A stretch of DNA of 45,789 nucleotides from CAYJBH01 sp964370825. Lineage in GTDB: Bacteria; Bacillota; Clostridia; Oscillospirales; Ruminococcaceae. The notes beneath the pieces are model-generated. The model was not told the origin of the DNA. It searched no databases and worked only from the letters and a program-made list of their open reading frames with translations. The position numbers and the translations under genes were made by a program. The stretch covers positions 1-45,789 of the forward strand of contig CAYJKY010000028.1 in NCBI GenBank assembly GCA_964370825.1. Reading direction: 5' to 3'. This document shows positions 32,017-40,704 of this stretch, piece after piece (within the stretch, counting starts at the first letter, position 1; each line of letters opens with the position of its first letter).

Positions 32017-32463
32017 TTATTTTCTTTTTCTCAGGGTGGTTCTGATAGTTCTGAGTTCTGCCGAGCTTTTCGCCATCTGATCCTCTAAGTCCTTTAAAAT
32101 TTTGTCGCAGTAATTTTCGGTTGAATTTTTCATATCCCTTGACTGGACATTAGCGTTGTGAAGAATTTCTGCCGCCCTTTTAGAAGCATCCTTAACAACC
32201 TGCTCCTGCTCAATCATCGCCATGGCGCGCTTTTCGGCGGCACGAATGATGTCCTCCGCCTCCTTTTTTGCAACCTCAACAATATCCTTTCGGTCGTTAA
32301 CAATCGCTCTTGCCTGTCGAATTTCTGCCGGCATATTAAGGCGGATATCGTCTATATACTCATGCATAAGCTCGATGTCCACCATCCTTTTTTTGGAAAG
32401 CGGCACCGCCATTGTGTCCTCTAATGTTTCATCAATCAGATCCAGGATTTCATCAATGTTCAT
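32017..32463 (-). CDS. Coiled-coil protein encoded with coaD
   Basis: A 148-aa soluble protein dominated by charged heptad-like helices (about 45-145, e.g. VEVAKKEAEDIIRAAEKRAM), resembling the stator-like/ATP-synthase-subunit-b coiled coils and DivIVA-like scaffolds. No enzymatic motif. The first 40 residues (MNIDEILDLIDETLEDTMAV) look like an amphipathic helical start. It overlaps the end of coaD by 11 nt and so is translationally coupled to it. A conserved position next to coaD is my recollection for Clostridia, where the function is not established. Confidence 0.6.
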   Translation of the reverse strand: MNIDEILDLIDETLEDTMAVPLSKKRMVDIELMHEYIDDIRLNMPAEIRQARAIVNDRKDIVEVAKKEAEDIIRAAEKRAMAMIEQEQVVKDASKRAAEILHNANVQSRDMKNSTENYCDKILKDLEDQMAKSSAELRTIRTTLRKRK

Positions 32464-32950
32464 TCTGCCTTTTCTCCTTCATTATTTTTACTATATCATC
32501 CTTTATCTCATCGGGCACAAATTCGGTAATCTCCCGATTAAGATCGACAAGCTGTTTAACAATACTGCTTGATAGATACATAAATTCCGGACCGGTAGTT
32601 ATAAAAAAAGTTTCGGTTTCCGGCATTAATTTTTTGTTTACAAGTGCTTGCTGAAACTCATACTCAAAGTCGGATATAGCCCTAAGTCCCTTAACAATTA
32701 CCTTTGCATCACAGCTTTTTGCATAGTCTACAAGAAGTCCCTCATAATAATCTGCTGTTACATTTTTTAGATGTGCTGTACTTCTTCTTATAAAAACAAG
32801 TCGCTGTTGCATGTCAAAGGTCGGTTTCTTTGATGGGTGCTTGAGTATCAAAACCACAACCTTATCAAAAATTGCCGCGGCTCTTGTAACTATATCAAGA
32901 TGTCCACTTGTAAATGGGTCGAAACTACCCGGACAGATTGCTGTTGTCAT
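32453..32950 (-). CDS. coaD: Phosphopantetheine adenylyltransferase
   Basis: A 165-aa enzyme of coenzyme A synthesis that adenylates 4'-phosphopantetheine to dephospho-CoA. The nucleotidyltransferase motif PGSFDPFTSGHLDI (7-20, with the T/S-x-G-H signature), VKGLRAISDFEYEFQ and FMYLSSSIVKQL, with the ISSS-like ATP-binding segment, are all present. It overlaps rsmD by 26 nt, the usual coupling of these two genes in Bacillota. Confidence 0.97.
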   Translation of the reverse strand: MTTAICPGSFDPFTSGHLDIVTRAAAIFDKVVVLILKHPSKKPTFDMQQRLVFIRRSTAHLKNVTADYYEGLLVDYAKSCDAKVIVKGLRAISDFEYEFQQALVNKKLMPETETFFITTGPEFMYLSSSIVKQLVDLNREITEFVPDEIKDDIVKIMKEKRQNEH

Positions 32951-33521
32951 AGTCCTCCGATAAAATGGATTGCTTTACAAATTTTGTCACATGTACCGCC
33001 CCGTAGCGGTATGATTTTTGAAGTTTCAGTTCGTTAAAATCCTTGTTAATAGGCTTTGAGGATTCAACAAGCAGCCTTGCTCCCTCCTTCATTACGGTGG
33101 GTAAAGATTCTATCAGGGTAACAAGCTCGTCATCCTCATAAGGTGGGTCAAAAAATATTATGTCAAAATAGTTTTCGTAGCGAAACTGTCTAACAAATGA
33201 TTTTGCATCGCTTAAAACCACCTGAGAGGAGTTTTCAAAACCGGTAATTCTTAGATTATTCTGTATGGTTTGGCAGGCATTACGGTTACTTTCCACGAAC
33301 ACACAGGAGTCAGCTCCCCTTGAGAGAGCCTCTATCCCAAGTGCACCGCTTCCGGCACAAAGATCGAGACATTTTACATCACCTTCGGACAGTTCAAAAT
33401 GTATGGAAGAAAACATTCCTTCCTTTACCCTCGAAAGGGTGGGTCTTGCACTGCTTGGCAGATCAATTTCTATGTTTCTTGCACTACCGGCAATAATCTT
33501 TACCCTTCCGTGACCTCCCAT
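32925..33521 (-). CDS. rsmD: 16S rRNA (guanine966-N2)-methyltransferase
   Basis: A 198-aa SAM-dependent methyltransferase. IIAGSARNIEI, RPTLSRVKEGMFS and the SAM-binding CLDLCAGSGALGIEALSRGA lead to the catalytic DPPYED motif. The ATG overlaps the gyrA stop by one base (TAATG), so translation is coupled. The downstream overlap with coaD continues the compact cluster. Confidence 0.95.
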   Translation of the reverse strand: MGGHGRVKIIAGSARNIEIDLPSSARPTLSRVKEGMFSSIHFELSEGDVKCLDLCAGSGALGIEALSRGADSCVFVESNRNACQTIQNNLRITGFENSSQVVLSDAKSFVRQFRYENYFDIIFFDPPYEDDELVTLIESLPTVMKEGARLLVESSKPINKDFNELKLQKSYRYGAVHVTKFVKQSILSEDYDNSNLSG

Positions 33522-36049
33522 TATTCCTCGTCCTCGATGATTTCATCCTCTACGATATCTTCCGGCTCGTCGATAGCTATCTCTAAGGCGTCCTCCGGTA
33601 ATACCTCCTCCGGCTTTGCAAGATTTTCGCTGTCCTCACTACGCTCGGTTCTTGCAATGGTTACAACCTTATCGCCCTCTCCCAGTCTCATGACACGAAC
33701 ACCTCCGCCGTAACGACTCTGACAGGTGATATCTGAAACATGCATACGAATAATTATGCCGCTCTCGCTGATAATTATTACATCATCATCCTCAGCAACC
33801 GCCTTTATTCCGGCAATCATGTCTCTACTGTAGTTCTTTATTCCCTTACCACCACGCCTTGTTAAGCGGTAGCTGTCAAAGTTACTGCGTCTTCCCTTAC
33901 CACCCTCGGTAACGGTTAGCAGCATTTCACCCTCTTTAATTGCGACAACACCGACAACATGGTCACCGTCGGCAAGCCTTATCGCCCTAACGCCCCTTGC
34001 GGTACGTCCGAGTGAGCGGGCATCTTTTTCGACAAATCTTACAGCCATTCCACGGTGGGTACCGATAATTAGCTGATCCTCACCGGTTGTAATGCCGGCA
34101 TATGCAAGCCTGTCTCCCTCATCAAGATTTATTGCACGCAGTCCGTTTTTACGTATGTTTTTGTAGTTTTCCATCGGGGTACGCTTAATAATTCCTCGCT
34201 CGGTAACAAAGGTTAAGAACCCTTCACCCTCAGACTCCCTTTTAACCGACAGCATGGAGGAAATTTTTTCCTCTCCGTCAAGCGGCAGTATATTTACAAT
34301 GTTTGTGCCCCTTGCGTTTCGGTTACTCTCCGGCACCTGATAACCCTTTATTCTGTGCACGACACCCCTGTCGGTGATAAATAAGATATAATCATGGCTT
34401 CCGGCAATAAACATTTCCTGAACGAAATCCTCGTCACGACGATTCATTCCGGAAACTCCTCGACCGCCACGTTTTTGGTGCTCAAAGATATCCACAGCCT
34501 GACGTTTTATATATCCAAAGTGGGTATAGGTAATCAAGCCGTCCTCTACCGGGATTAAGTCCTCGATATCCAGCTCACCGGAAATTGCAGCAATCTCGGT
34601 TTTTCGCTCGTCCCTGTAATGTTTGCGTATCTCTCCGAGTTCCTCCTTGATTATATCAACAACACGATAGTCGTTTGCAAGAATGTCCTCATAGTCGGCT
34701 ATCCTTTCCTTAATTTCGGCGAGCTCCTGTTCAATCTTTTCTCGCTCTAATCCGGAAAGCTGACCTAACTGCATGGATACAATAGCATTACTCTGAATTT
34801 CATCAATTCCGAAACGCTCACATAGTCTTTCCTTCGATTCGTTACGGTTTTTAGAGGCACGAATTATAGCAATTACCTCGTCGATATTATCCTGTGCAAT
34901 CTTCAATCCATCTAAAATGTGGGCACGTTCCTTTGCCTTACGAAGCTCAAAGATGGTACGACGAATTATAATTTCTCGCTGAAATGCAAGATACTCTTTT
35001 AACATGTCATGCAGGTTCATTACCTTTGGAACACCGTCCGAAAGGGCAAGCATAATAACACCCACAGTATCCTGTAGCTGTGTGTATCGGTACAGCTGAT
35101 TTAAAATAATCTCGGGGTTTGCATCCCTTTTAAGCTCGATGACTATTCTCATTCCGGCACGACTGGATTCGTCCCATAGGTCAGATATTCCCTCGATTCG
35201 CTTATCCTTTACAAGGTCGGCAATGGCAATTTGTAGCTTTGCCTTGTTTACCATGTAAGGGATTTCGGTGACGATAAGGCTAACCCTACCGTTCTTTCCT
35301 TCCTCTATGTTAACACGACCTCGAAGAATGATCTTACCACGACCGGTAGAATATGCAGAGCGAATACCGCTTCTACCCATAATCATACCGCCGGTGGGGA
35401 AATCAGGTCCCGTTATATACTCCATAAGCTCGGCAAGTTCGGCATCCTCATTATCCAAAAGGAAAAGTGCTCCATCTATAACCTCACCCATGTTGTGGGG
35501 AGGTATGTTTGTTGCCATTCCGACAGCAATTCCGGTAGAACCGTTTGCGAGTAGGTTTGGTGTTCGTGCAGGAAGAACGGTGGGTTCCTTGGTACTGTCG
35601 TTATAGTTAAGGGTGAAATCTACCGTTTCTTTCTGTAAATCCTGTAGCAGATAATCGGCACCACGGCTCATCCTTGCCTCGGTATAACGATAGGCAGCAG
35701 GGGGGTCTCCATCTATTGAACCGAAGTTACCCTGTCCCTCAACAAGAGGATATCTGAGTGAAAAATCCTGTGCCATACGCACAAGTGCATCATAAACCGA
35801 CGAGTCACCGTGCGGATGATAAGAACCAAGCACGGCACCTACCGTTTCAGCTGCTTTTCTGAATGGTTTTGAGTGCTCGAGTCCTTTTTCCCACATGGTA
35901 TATAGTATGCGTCGGTGTACCGGTTTAAGTCCGTCTCGAACATCAGGTAGTGCACGGCTGACAATAACCGACATGGAGTAGTCGATAAAGGATTTTTCCA
36001 TCTCCTTTTCAATGTCTCGAACTATTACTTTTGTTATGTTTTCTTCCAT
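33521..36049 (-). CDS. gyrA: DNA gyrase subunit A
   Basis: An 842-aa type II topoisomerase subunit. DYSMSVIVSRALPDVRDGLK starts the winged-helix region. The active-site Tyr lies in AAYRYTEARMS. The quinolone-determining region reads HPHGDSSVYDALVRMAQ, with Ser and Asp at the positions equal to E. coli 83 and 87, the susceptible-type residues. The C-terminal beta-pinwheel includes QKRGGRGVSGM, the GyrA-box that separates gyrase from topoisomerase IV. It lies 24 bp after gyrB and ends in an acidic tail. Confidence 0.98.
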   Translation of the reverse strand: MEENITKVIVRDIEKEMEKSFIDYSMSVIVSRALPDVRDGLKPVHRRILYTMWEKGLEHSKPFRKAAETVGAVLGSYHPHGDSSVYDALVRMAQDFSLRYPLVEGQGNFGSIDGDPPAAYRYTEARMSRGADYLLQDLQKETVDFTLNYNDSTKEPTVLPARTPNLLANGSTGIAVGMATNIPPHNMGEVIDGALFLLDNEDAELAELMEYITGPDFPTGGMIMGRSGIRSAYSTGRGKIILRGRVNIEEGKNGRVSLIVTEIPYMVNKAKLQIAIADLVKDKRIEGISDLWDESSRAGMRIVIELKRDANPEIILNQLYRYTQLQDTVGVIMLALSDGVPKVMNLHDMLKEYLAFQREIIIRRTIFELRKAKERAHILDGLKIAQDNIDEVIAIIRASKNRNESKERLCERFGIDEIQSNAIVSMQLGQLSGLEREKIEQELAEIKERIADYEDILANDYRVVDIIKEELGEIRKHYRDERKTEIAAISGELDIEDLIPVEDGLITYTHFGYIKRQAVDIFEHQKRGGRGVSGMNRRDEDFVQEMFIAGSHDYILFITDRGVVHRIKGYQVPESNRNARGTNIVNILPLDGEEKISSMLSVKRESEGEGFLTFVTERGIIKRTPMENYKNIRKNGLRAINLDEGDRLAYAGITTGEDQLIIGTHRGMAVRFVEKDARSLGRTARGVRAIRLADGDHVVGVVAIKEGEMLLTVTEGGKGRRSNFDSYRLTRRGGKGIKNYSRDMIAGIKAVAEDDDVIIISESGIIIRMHVSDITCQSRYGGGVRVMRLGEGDKVVTIARTERSEDSENLAKPEEVLPEDALEIAIDEPEDIVEDEIIEDEE

Positions 36050-36073
36050 TAAAATACTTCTTTCATTACGGTT

Positions 36074-37990
36074 TTAAATGTCTAAATTTGTTACGTATCT
36101 TGCATTCTGCTCTATAAATTCTTTTCTCGGCTCTACCTTGTCTCCCATCAGAATGGTAAAAGTCTCATCCGCCGACTCGGCATCCTCCAACTCTATGCGT
36201 ATAATCATTCTGTTTTCGGGGTTCATGGTGGTTTCCCACAGCTGTTCCGGATTCATCTCACCGAGACCTTTGTAGCGGTCTATCCTTGGGTTACTCATCT
36301 CACTTGATATTTCGTCGCGCTCTTCATCGTTATAGGCATATCTCACATCCTTACCCTTGGAGAGTTTATAGAGTGGTGGCATTGCAATATAGATATGTCC
36401 CGCCTCTATCAACGGACGCATAAAACGGAAAAAGAAGGTTAATAAAAGTGTGCGAATATGGCTTCCGTCCACATCGGCATCCGCCATAATAAAAACCTTG
36501 TTATAGCGTAGCTTGGTGAGGTCTATTTCATCACCGATACCACAACCGAGTGCGGTAACCACCGGCATAAGCTTTTCGTTTCCGTAAACCTTGTCAAGCC
36601 TCGCCTTTTCGACATTCAACATCTTTCCCCAAAGCGGAAGTATTGCCTGGTAAAGACTATCTCTTCCCTCCTTGGCGCTTCCTCCAGCCGAATCACCCTC
36701 GACTATATAAATCTCGGTTCTACCGTTGTCCTTTTCACGGCAGTCGGCAAGTTTTCCCGGCATACGTTGGCTTTCCAGTGCTGACTTACGGCGTACAAGT
36801 TCTCTTGCTTTTTTTGCCGCCTCTCTAGCCCTTGCGGCGGAGAGTGCCTTTTCATAGATAGCCTTAGCGACAGCAGGATTTTCCTCAAAAAATACACTGA
36901 GTTTATCGAAAACTAAGTTTTCAACAAGACCTCTAATCTCGGTGTTACCGAGCTTTGCCTTGGTCTGCCCTTCAAACTGTGCCTCCTGAAGTTTAACACT
37001 TATTATGGCGGTGATTCCTTCACGTACGTCGTTACCTTGAAGGTTTTCCTCCTTATCCTTAATAAATCCCTTTTTTCTTCCGAAGTCATTAAAAATTCTG
37101 GTTATGGCGTTTTTAAATCCCTGCTCGTGTGTACCACCATCCGGAGTATTAATATTGTTGGCAAAGGATATAATGTGCTCGTTATAGCTGTCGTTATACT
37201 GTAGTGCTATCTCTGCCTGAGAGCCGTTTGCCTCGGCAAAAAGATGTATAACCTGTGGGTGTAAAACGCTAAGCTGTCTACGGTTGTGAATATACTCAAC
37301 AAAGCTTCTTAAACCACCCTCATAGCAAAGATTTTTTTCTATCCTCTCCTCACCACGTTCGTCCATGATGATAATATTTAATCCTGCATTTAAAAATGCC
37401 TGTTCGCGCAATCTTTTTAGCAGAATATCATACTCATATTCCACCGTCTCGAACATCTCGCTGTCTGCCTTAAACAGAACCTTTGTTCCTCTTTCACCGT
37501 TAGCGTCTCCCACACGCTCGAGAGGTCCGGTTTCCTTGCCCCTCAAAAATCTTTGTTTATATACACCTTCACCGTTACATACAGTAACCTCAAGCCACTC
37601 CGAAAGTGCATTAACAACCGAGGCACCAACACCGTGAAGGCCGCCGGCAACCTTATATCCACTGTCCTCACCGCCAAATTTACCACCGGCATGTAACACG
37701 GTAAAAACAACGGTAACGGCAGAAATTCCGAGCTTTGGCTGAATGCCCACCGGAATACCTCTTCCGTCGTCCCTTACCTCAATGATATTTTCCGGTAATA
37801 TTTTAACGGTAATATTTTTACAAAACCCTGCCAAAGCTTCATCAATGGCATTGTCAACTATCTCATAAACCAGATGGTGCAGACCTCTCGGTCCGGTACT
37901 TCCGATATACATACCAGGTCTTTTTCGTACCGCCTCAAGTCCTTCCAGTACCTGAATTTGTGAGCTGTCGTAGCTCTGTTCTTTAGACAT
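36074..37990 (-). CDS. gyrB: DNA gyrase subunit B
   Basis: A 638-aa ATPase subunit. GHKL motifs EIVDNAIDEALAG, DDGRGIPVG and GGLHGVGASVVNALS; the transducer domain; then TOPRIM with EGDSAGGSAKEGRDSLYQAI and DADVDGSHIRTLLLTFFFR; then RYKGLGEMNPEQLWETTMNP. The start at 37990 (MSKEQSYDSSQ) is chosen because AAAGGA lies six bases upstream; a longer frame would overlap most of remB. It overlaps remB by 8 nt and is followed by gyrA. Confidence 0.98.
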   Translation of the reverse strand: MSKEQSYDSSQIQVLEGLEAVRKRPGMYIGSTGPRGLHHLVYEIVDNAIDEALAGFCKNITVKILPENIIEVRDDGRGIPVGIQPKLGISAVTVVFTVLHAGGKFGGEDSGYKVAGGLHGVGASVVNALSEWLEVTVCNGEGVYKQRFLRGKETGPLERVGDANGERGTKVLFKADSEMFETVEYEYDILLKRLREQAFLNAGLNIIIMDERGEERIEKNLCYEGGLRSFVEYIHNRRQLSVLHPQVIHLFAEANGSQAEIALQYNDSYNEHIISFANNINTPDGGTHEQGFKNAITRIFNDFGRKKGFIKDKEENLQGNDVREGITAIISVKLQEAQFEGQTKAKLGNTEIRGLVENLVFDKLSVFFEENPAVAKAIYEKALSAARAREAAKKARELVRRKSALESQRMPGKLADCREKDNGRTEIYIVEGDSAGGSAKEGRDSLYQAILPLWGKMLNVEKARLDKVYGNEKLMPVVTALGCGIGDEIDLTKLRYNKVFIMADADVDGSHIRTLLLTFFFRFMRPLIEAGHIYIAMPPLYKLSKGKDVRYAYNDEERDEISSEMSNPRIDRYKGLGEMNPEQLWETTMNPENRMIIRIELEDAESADETFTILMGDKVEPRKEFIEQNARYVTNLDI

Positions 37991-38231
37991 TAAAAATCCT
38001 TTCTTTTTGTATAATAGTAGCCGTGTTGTACTGTGACAGAACAACGGATTTATCAACCTTAACTATAAACGATTTAGGAAGCTCTGTTGAATGATATTCG
38101 AGTTTTCCATCCCTTTCGACCCTTGTAAGATAATCCCTTGAATTTTTTGATACAGTGCATCTGTCAAGGTCAAATATCCCGATAATATCATTTTCTGATA
38201 TATATCCTCCTATATTTATATATCTATTCAC
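37983..38231 (-). CDS. remB: RemB-like DUF370 protein (extracellular matrix regulator family)
   Basis: An 82-aa small protein between recF and gyrB, the same place as B. subtilis remB (yaaB). It starts with GTG (NRYINIGGYISENDIIGIFD), overlaps the recF stop by 4 nt (GTGA) and overlaps gyrB by 8 nt. The DUF370 core IGIFDLD and the C-terminal SVVLSQYNTATIIQKE are visible. In Bacillus the family acts as a DNA-binding regulator of biofilm genes; the role here is unknown. Confidence 0.85.
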   Translation of the reverse strand: MNRYINIGGYISENDIIGIFDLDRCTVSKNSRDYLTRVERDGKLEYHSTELPKSFIVKVDKSVVLSQYNTATIIQKERIFNV

Positions 38232-39310
38232 TGTATAATCTCTCCATCCTTCATATTAAAAACCTTTACAGGTAGTTTTTTAAATGCCCTGAAATCGCAG
38301 GAGGTAAAAAACGTTTGAAAATCGACAGCACCTCCAAGTAGATATTCCTGCCTTTTTGCATCAAGCTCGCTCAATACATCATCAAATAAAAGTATCGGTT
38401 TACATCCGGTTATCTGTCGATAATACTCGGCTTCAGCCTGTTTTAATGAGAGTACAATGCTTCGTTGTTGTCCCTGACTTGCAAAGTTTCCTGCCGAAAG
38501 AGAGGAAAGTGATATAGAAATGTCATCCCTATGAACCCCTACGCCGGTAAATCCGAGCCTTTTATCGGTTAATCTGTTTTCTCCTAAAAGTTTTACATAT
38601 TCCTCACCGGTTTTTGCCCTGCTCTCGTAACCTATTTTTAGTCTTTCTCTTGATGAACTTATTCCATCATAAAATTTATCTACCAAAGGCATCAATCCTT
38701 CAACATATTTGGCTCTTCTTGTTGAAACCTTTTCGCAGTATTCTGAGAGCTGAATATCAATTACATCCAAAAGATTATCATCATTACCATTATTGTTTTT
38801 AAGGCTTTTAAGAAGTTTATTTCTATGGTCAAGAATTCTGTAATATCTATATAGATTATCTATATGGCCGGGATATAGATTACATATTGCATTATCCATA
38901 AAATATCGCCTACCCTCTCGGCTACCCTTAACAAGACCGAGATGGTCGGGCGAAAAAACAACCGCACAAAAATTTCCCGCTATTCTTGCCGCCCTTCCGT
39001 TATCTACCCCGTCGATAAATCCTTTTCTGTAGCTTCCGGGATTTTTATCCATCATAACCGAAAGGCGAAAATAATTATCCTGTTTTGTTATCTGTGCATC
39101 TATTCTTGCAATCTCACTTTCAAAGTTAATAAGATTTTTATCCTTACTTGTACGAAAGCTTTTTGCTCCGGTCAGCATATAGATTGCTTCGATAAGATTG
39201 GTTTTTCCCATCCCATTTTCACCGACTATTACATTAAGACCTATATCGGGTTTTAGTGAGAGACTTTTTATATTACGAAAACAGTCTATTTCTAATGCTC
39301 TGATTATCAC
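38228..39310 (-). CDS. recF: DNA replication and repair protein RecF
   Basis: A 360-aa SMC-like ATPase that helps load RecA at gaps. Walker A is GENGMGKTN, and the signature region NFASQGQQRSIVLSLKQAE precedes Walker B PILLFDDVLSELD. The start is taken as GTG (39308-39310, VIIRALEIDCFRN) with GAGGA 5-6 bases upstream, one base after the dnaN stop. A longer ATG frame to 39397 would run back into dnaN. The S4-domain gene yaaA that usually separates dnaN and recF in Bacilli is absent. Confidence 0.95.
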   Translation of the reverse strand: MIIRALEIDCFRNIKSLSLKPDIGLNVIVGENGMGKTNLIEAIYMLTGAKSFRTSKDKNLINFESEIARIDAQITKQDNYFRLSVMMDKNPGSYRKGFIDGVDNGRAARIAGNFCAVVFSPDHLGLVKGSREGRRYFMDNAICNLYPGHIDNLYRYYRILDHRNKLLKSLKNNNGNDDNLLDVIDIQLSEYCEKVSTRRAKYVEGLMPLVDKFYDGISSSRERLKIGYESRAKTGEEYVKLLGENRLTDKRLGFTGVGVHRDDISISLSSLSAGNFASQGQQRSIVLSLKQAEAEYYRQITGCKPILLFDDVLSELDAKRQEYLLGGAVDFQTFFTSCDFRAFKKLPVKVFNMKDGEIIQ

Positions 39311-39311
39311 C

Positions 39312-40439
39312 TTAATCCTCGGTTTTGGATGAAGATACCTTAAACCTGACCGGCAATACAAGAAATAAAAATTCCTCCTTATTTTCTTCGTCTGCATATA
39401 GTTTTACTGCCGTCACCGAGTCAATAATTTCCAAAACAACCTTTTCACATCCACATGCACGCAGAGCGTCTAACAGATATCTATTGTTAAAACCTATCTC
39501 CAGTGGAAGACCTTCAAATTCACAATCTATGTTATCGTTAACGCTACCAAGTGCGGTGCGACAGGATACATGTATTCCGGTTTCATCAAAGGATATTCTA
39601 AGTGGATTTCTTATCCTCTCGTTAATGACAAGTGATGCTCTTTCTATACACCTTGTAAATTCCTTAACATCAACCTTGATTGTGGTTTTTCCACCGGATG
39701 GAATAACCTTTTGATAGTCGACAAAATCACCCTCTATCAACCTTGATAAAAGAGAAAACTCCTCACAGCTGAATAAAACATAATAGCGTGAGGCACATAC
39801 CTTTATTTCTCCGGTATCATCGGTTATAAGTCTTCCTATCTCTTGCATAGTTTTATATGGAATAATTATTTTAATATCCTCTTCGGTTTTACCTACATCC
39901 TTTTTACATATGGCAAGTCGGTAACCATCCAGAGCAACCACCGTAAGACTGTCACTTTTAAGTTCAAAGAGCTCACCTGTGTTTACAGGTCTTTTATCGT
40001 TTTGATTACATGCAAAGATGGTTTTATCAATCATGTATTTTAAATCCATACCTTCAATTGTAGCGGCAGGTACGGTATCCTGTCTCGGAAGTTCCGGATA
40101 ATCACGCAGATTCATAGAGCTTATTTCATAAAATACACTTCCGCTGGTAATCTCTATTTTTATATCATCACAGCTGATGTCTATTGTGGCGCCATTTGTA
40201 GCACGGCAGATGTCACCGAGCAACTTTGCCGAAATAACAGCACTTCCCTCAACCGATATATTTGCCTCAACATCACAGCTAATAGCAATTTCAAGGTCAT
40301 ATCCTGTAAGAGAAACTGTGTTTCCTTCCGCCTTAATCAAAATACCCTCCAAAACCGGTATGGAGGATTTTTGGGCAACGCTTCTGGATGTTTTGGCAAC
40401 TGCCGAGAGGAAGCTTTCCTTCTCTACACTAAACTTCAT
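39312..40439 (-). CDS. dnaN: DNA polymerase III beta sliding clamp
   Basis: A 375-aa clamp with three repeated domains. MKFSVEKESFLSAVAKTSRS, NTVSLTGYDLEIAI and FNNRYLLDALRAC are typical. The C-terminal hydrophobic-cleft segment EFLFLVLPVR matches the usual LIMPVR-type tail, followed by a short acidic extension. It follows dnaA across the 265-bp region holding the unwinding element. AAAGGA is 13 bases before the ATG, slightly long spacing. Confidence 0.97.
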   Translation of the reverse strand: MKFSVEKESFLSAVAKTSRSVAQKSSIPVLEGILIKAEGNTVSLTGYDLEIAISCDVEANISVEGSAVISAKLLGDICRATNGATIDISCDDIKIEITSGSVFYEISSMNLRDYPELPRQDTVPAATIEGMDLKYMIDKTIFACNQNDKRPVNTGELFELKSDSLTVVALDGYRLAICKKDVGKTEEDIKIIIPYKTMQEIGRLITDDTGEIKVCASRYYVLFSCEEFSLLSRLIEGDFVDYQKVIPSGGKTTIKVDVKEFTRCIERASLVINERIRNPLRISFDETGIHVSCRTALGSVNDNIDCEFEGLPLEIGFNNRYLLDALRACGCEKVVLEIIDSVTAVKLYADEENKEEFLFLVLPVRFKVSSSKTED

Positions 40440-40479
40440 TGCAATAATTATCCTTTCTAATTCCTAATTATGAAATAAT

Positions 40480-40543
40480 TTTAATTTAAAATCTGTTATT
40501 ATATTAATAAATATAATTTTATAATAATAGTAGTAGTAGTAAT
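40480..40543 (-). other. oriC: Origin DNA-unwinding element with DnaA-trio repeats
   Basis: An A/T-only tract (about 40487-40520) adjoins seven consecutive TA(A/G) triplets (40522-40542 on the plus strand; TACTACTACTACTATTATTA on the minus strand). The order on the minus strand (box-like motif, short spacer, TAC/TAT triplets, long AT tract) closely mirrors the B. subtilis unwinding region between dnaA and dnaN. DnaA-trios are the binding sites for DnaA filaments on single strands. The pattern is seen; origin function is inferred. Confidence 0.7.
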
Positions 40544-40551
40544 CCTTAAAC

Positions 40552-40703
40552 TGTTGAAAGATTTATAAAAGACCTGAAATAAATAATCTATGGAAACAAG
40601 TTTTTAAAAAGAAATTCTTAATAAAATGTTTAAATGTTTAAAATAAAGTACTTTCAACATTCATGTGAAAATAGTTTTTAGTAAAAATGAAAATTTGTTG
40701 AAA
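40552..40703. other. Cluster of TTTCAACA motifs, candidate divergent DnaA boxes
   Basis: TTTCAACA occurs at 40652-40659 and inverted (TGTTGAAA) at 40552-40559 and 40696-40703, with a fourth copy at 42081-42088 overlapping the dnaA promoter -35. Canonical TTATCCACA boxes were not found in the dnaA-dnaN gap or upstream of dnaA. The 40552 copy lies nine bases from the DnaA-trio repeats, where a DnaA box is expected. Confidence 0.5.
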
Positions 40704-40704
40704 A

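Noticed and set aside
33521..36049. Quinolone-resistance substitutions in gyrA
   Set aside because: The determining region has Ser and Asp at the usual positions, the susceptible-type residues.
37991..38056. Longer gyrB start at 38056
   Set aside because: The extra residues are unlike any GyrB N-terminus and overlap remB further. MSKEQ at 37990 has a good SD.
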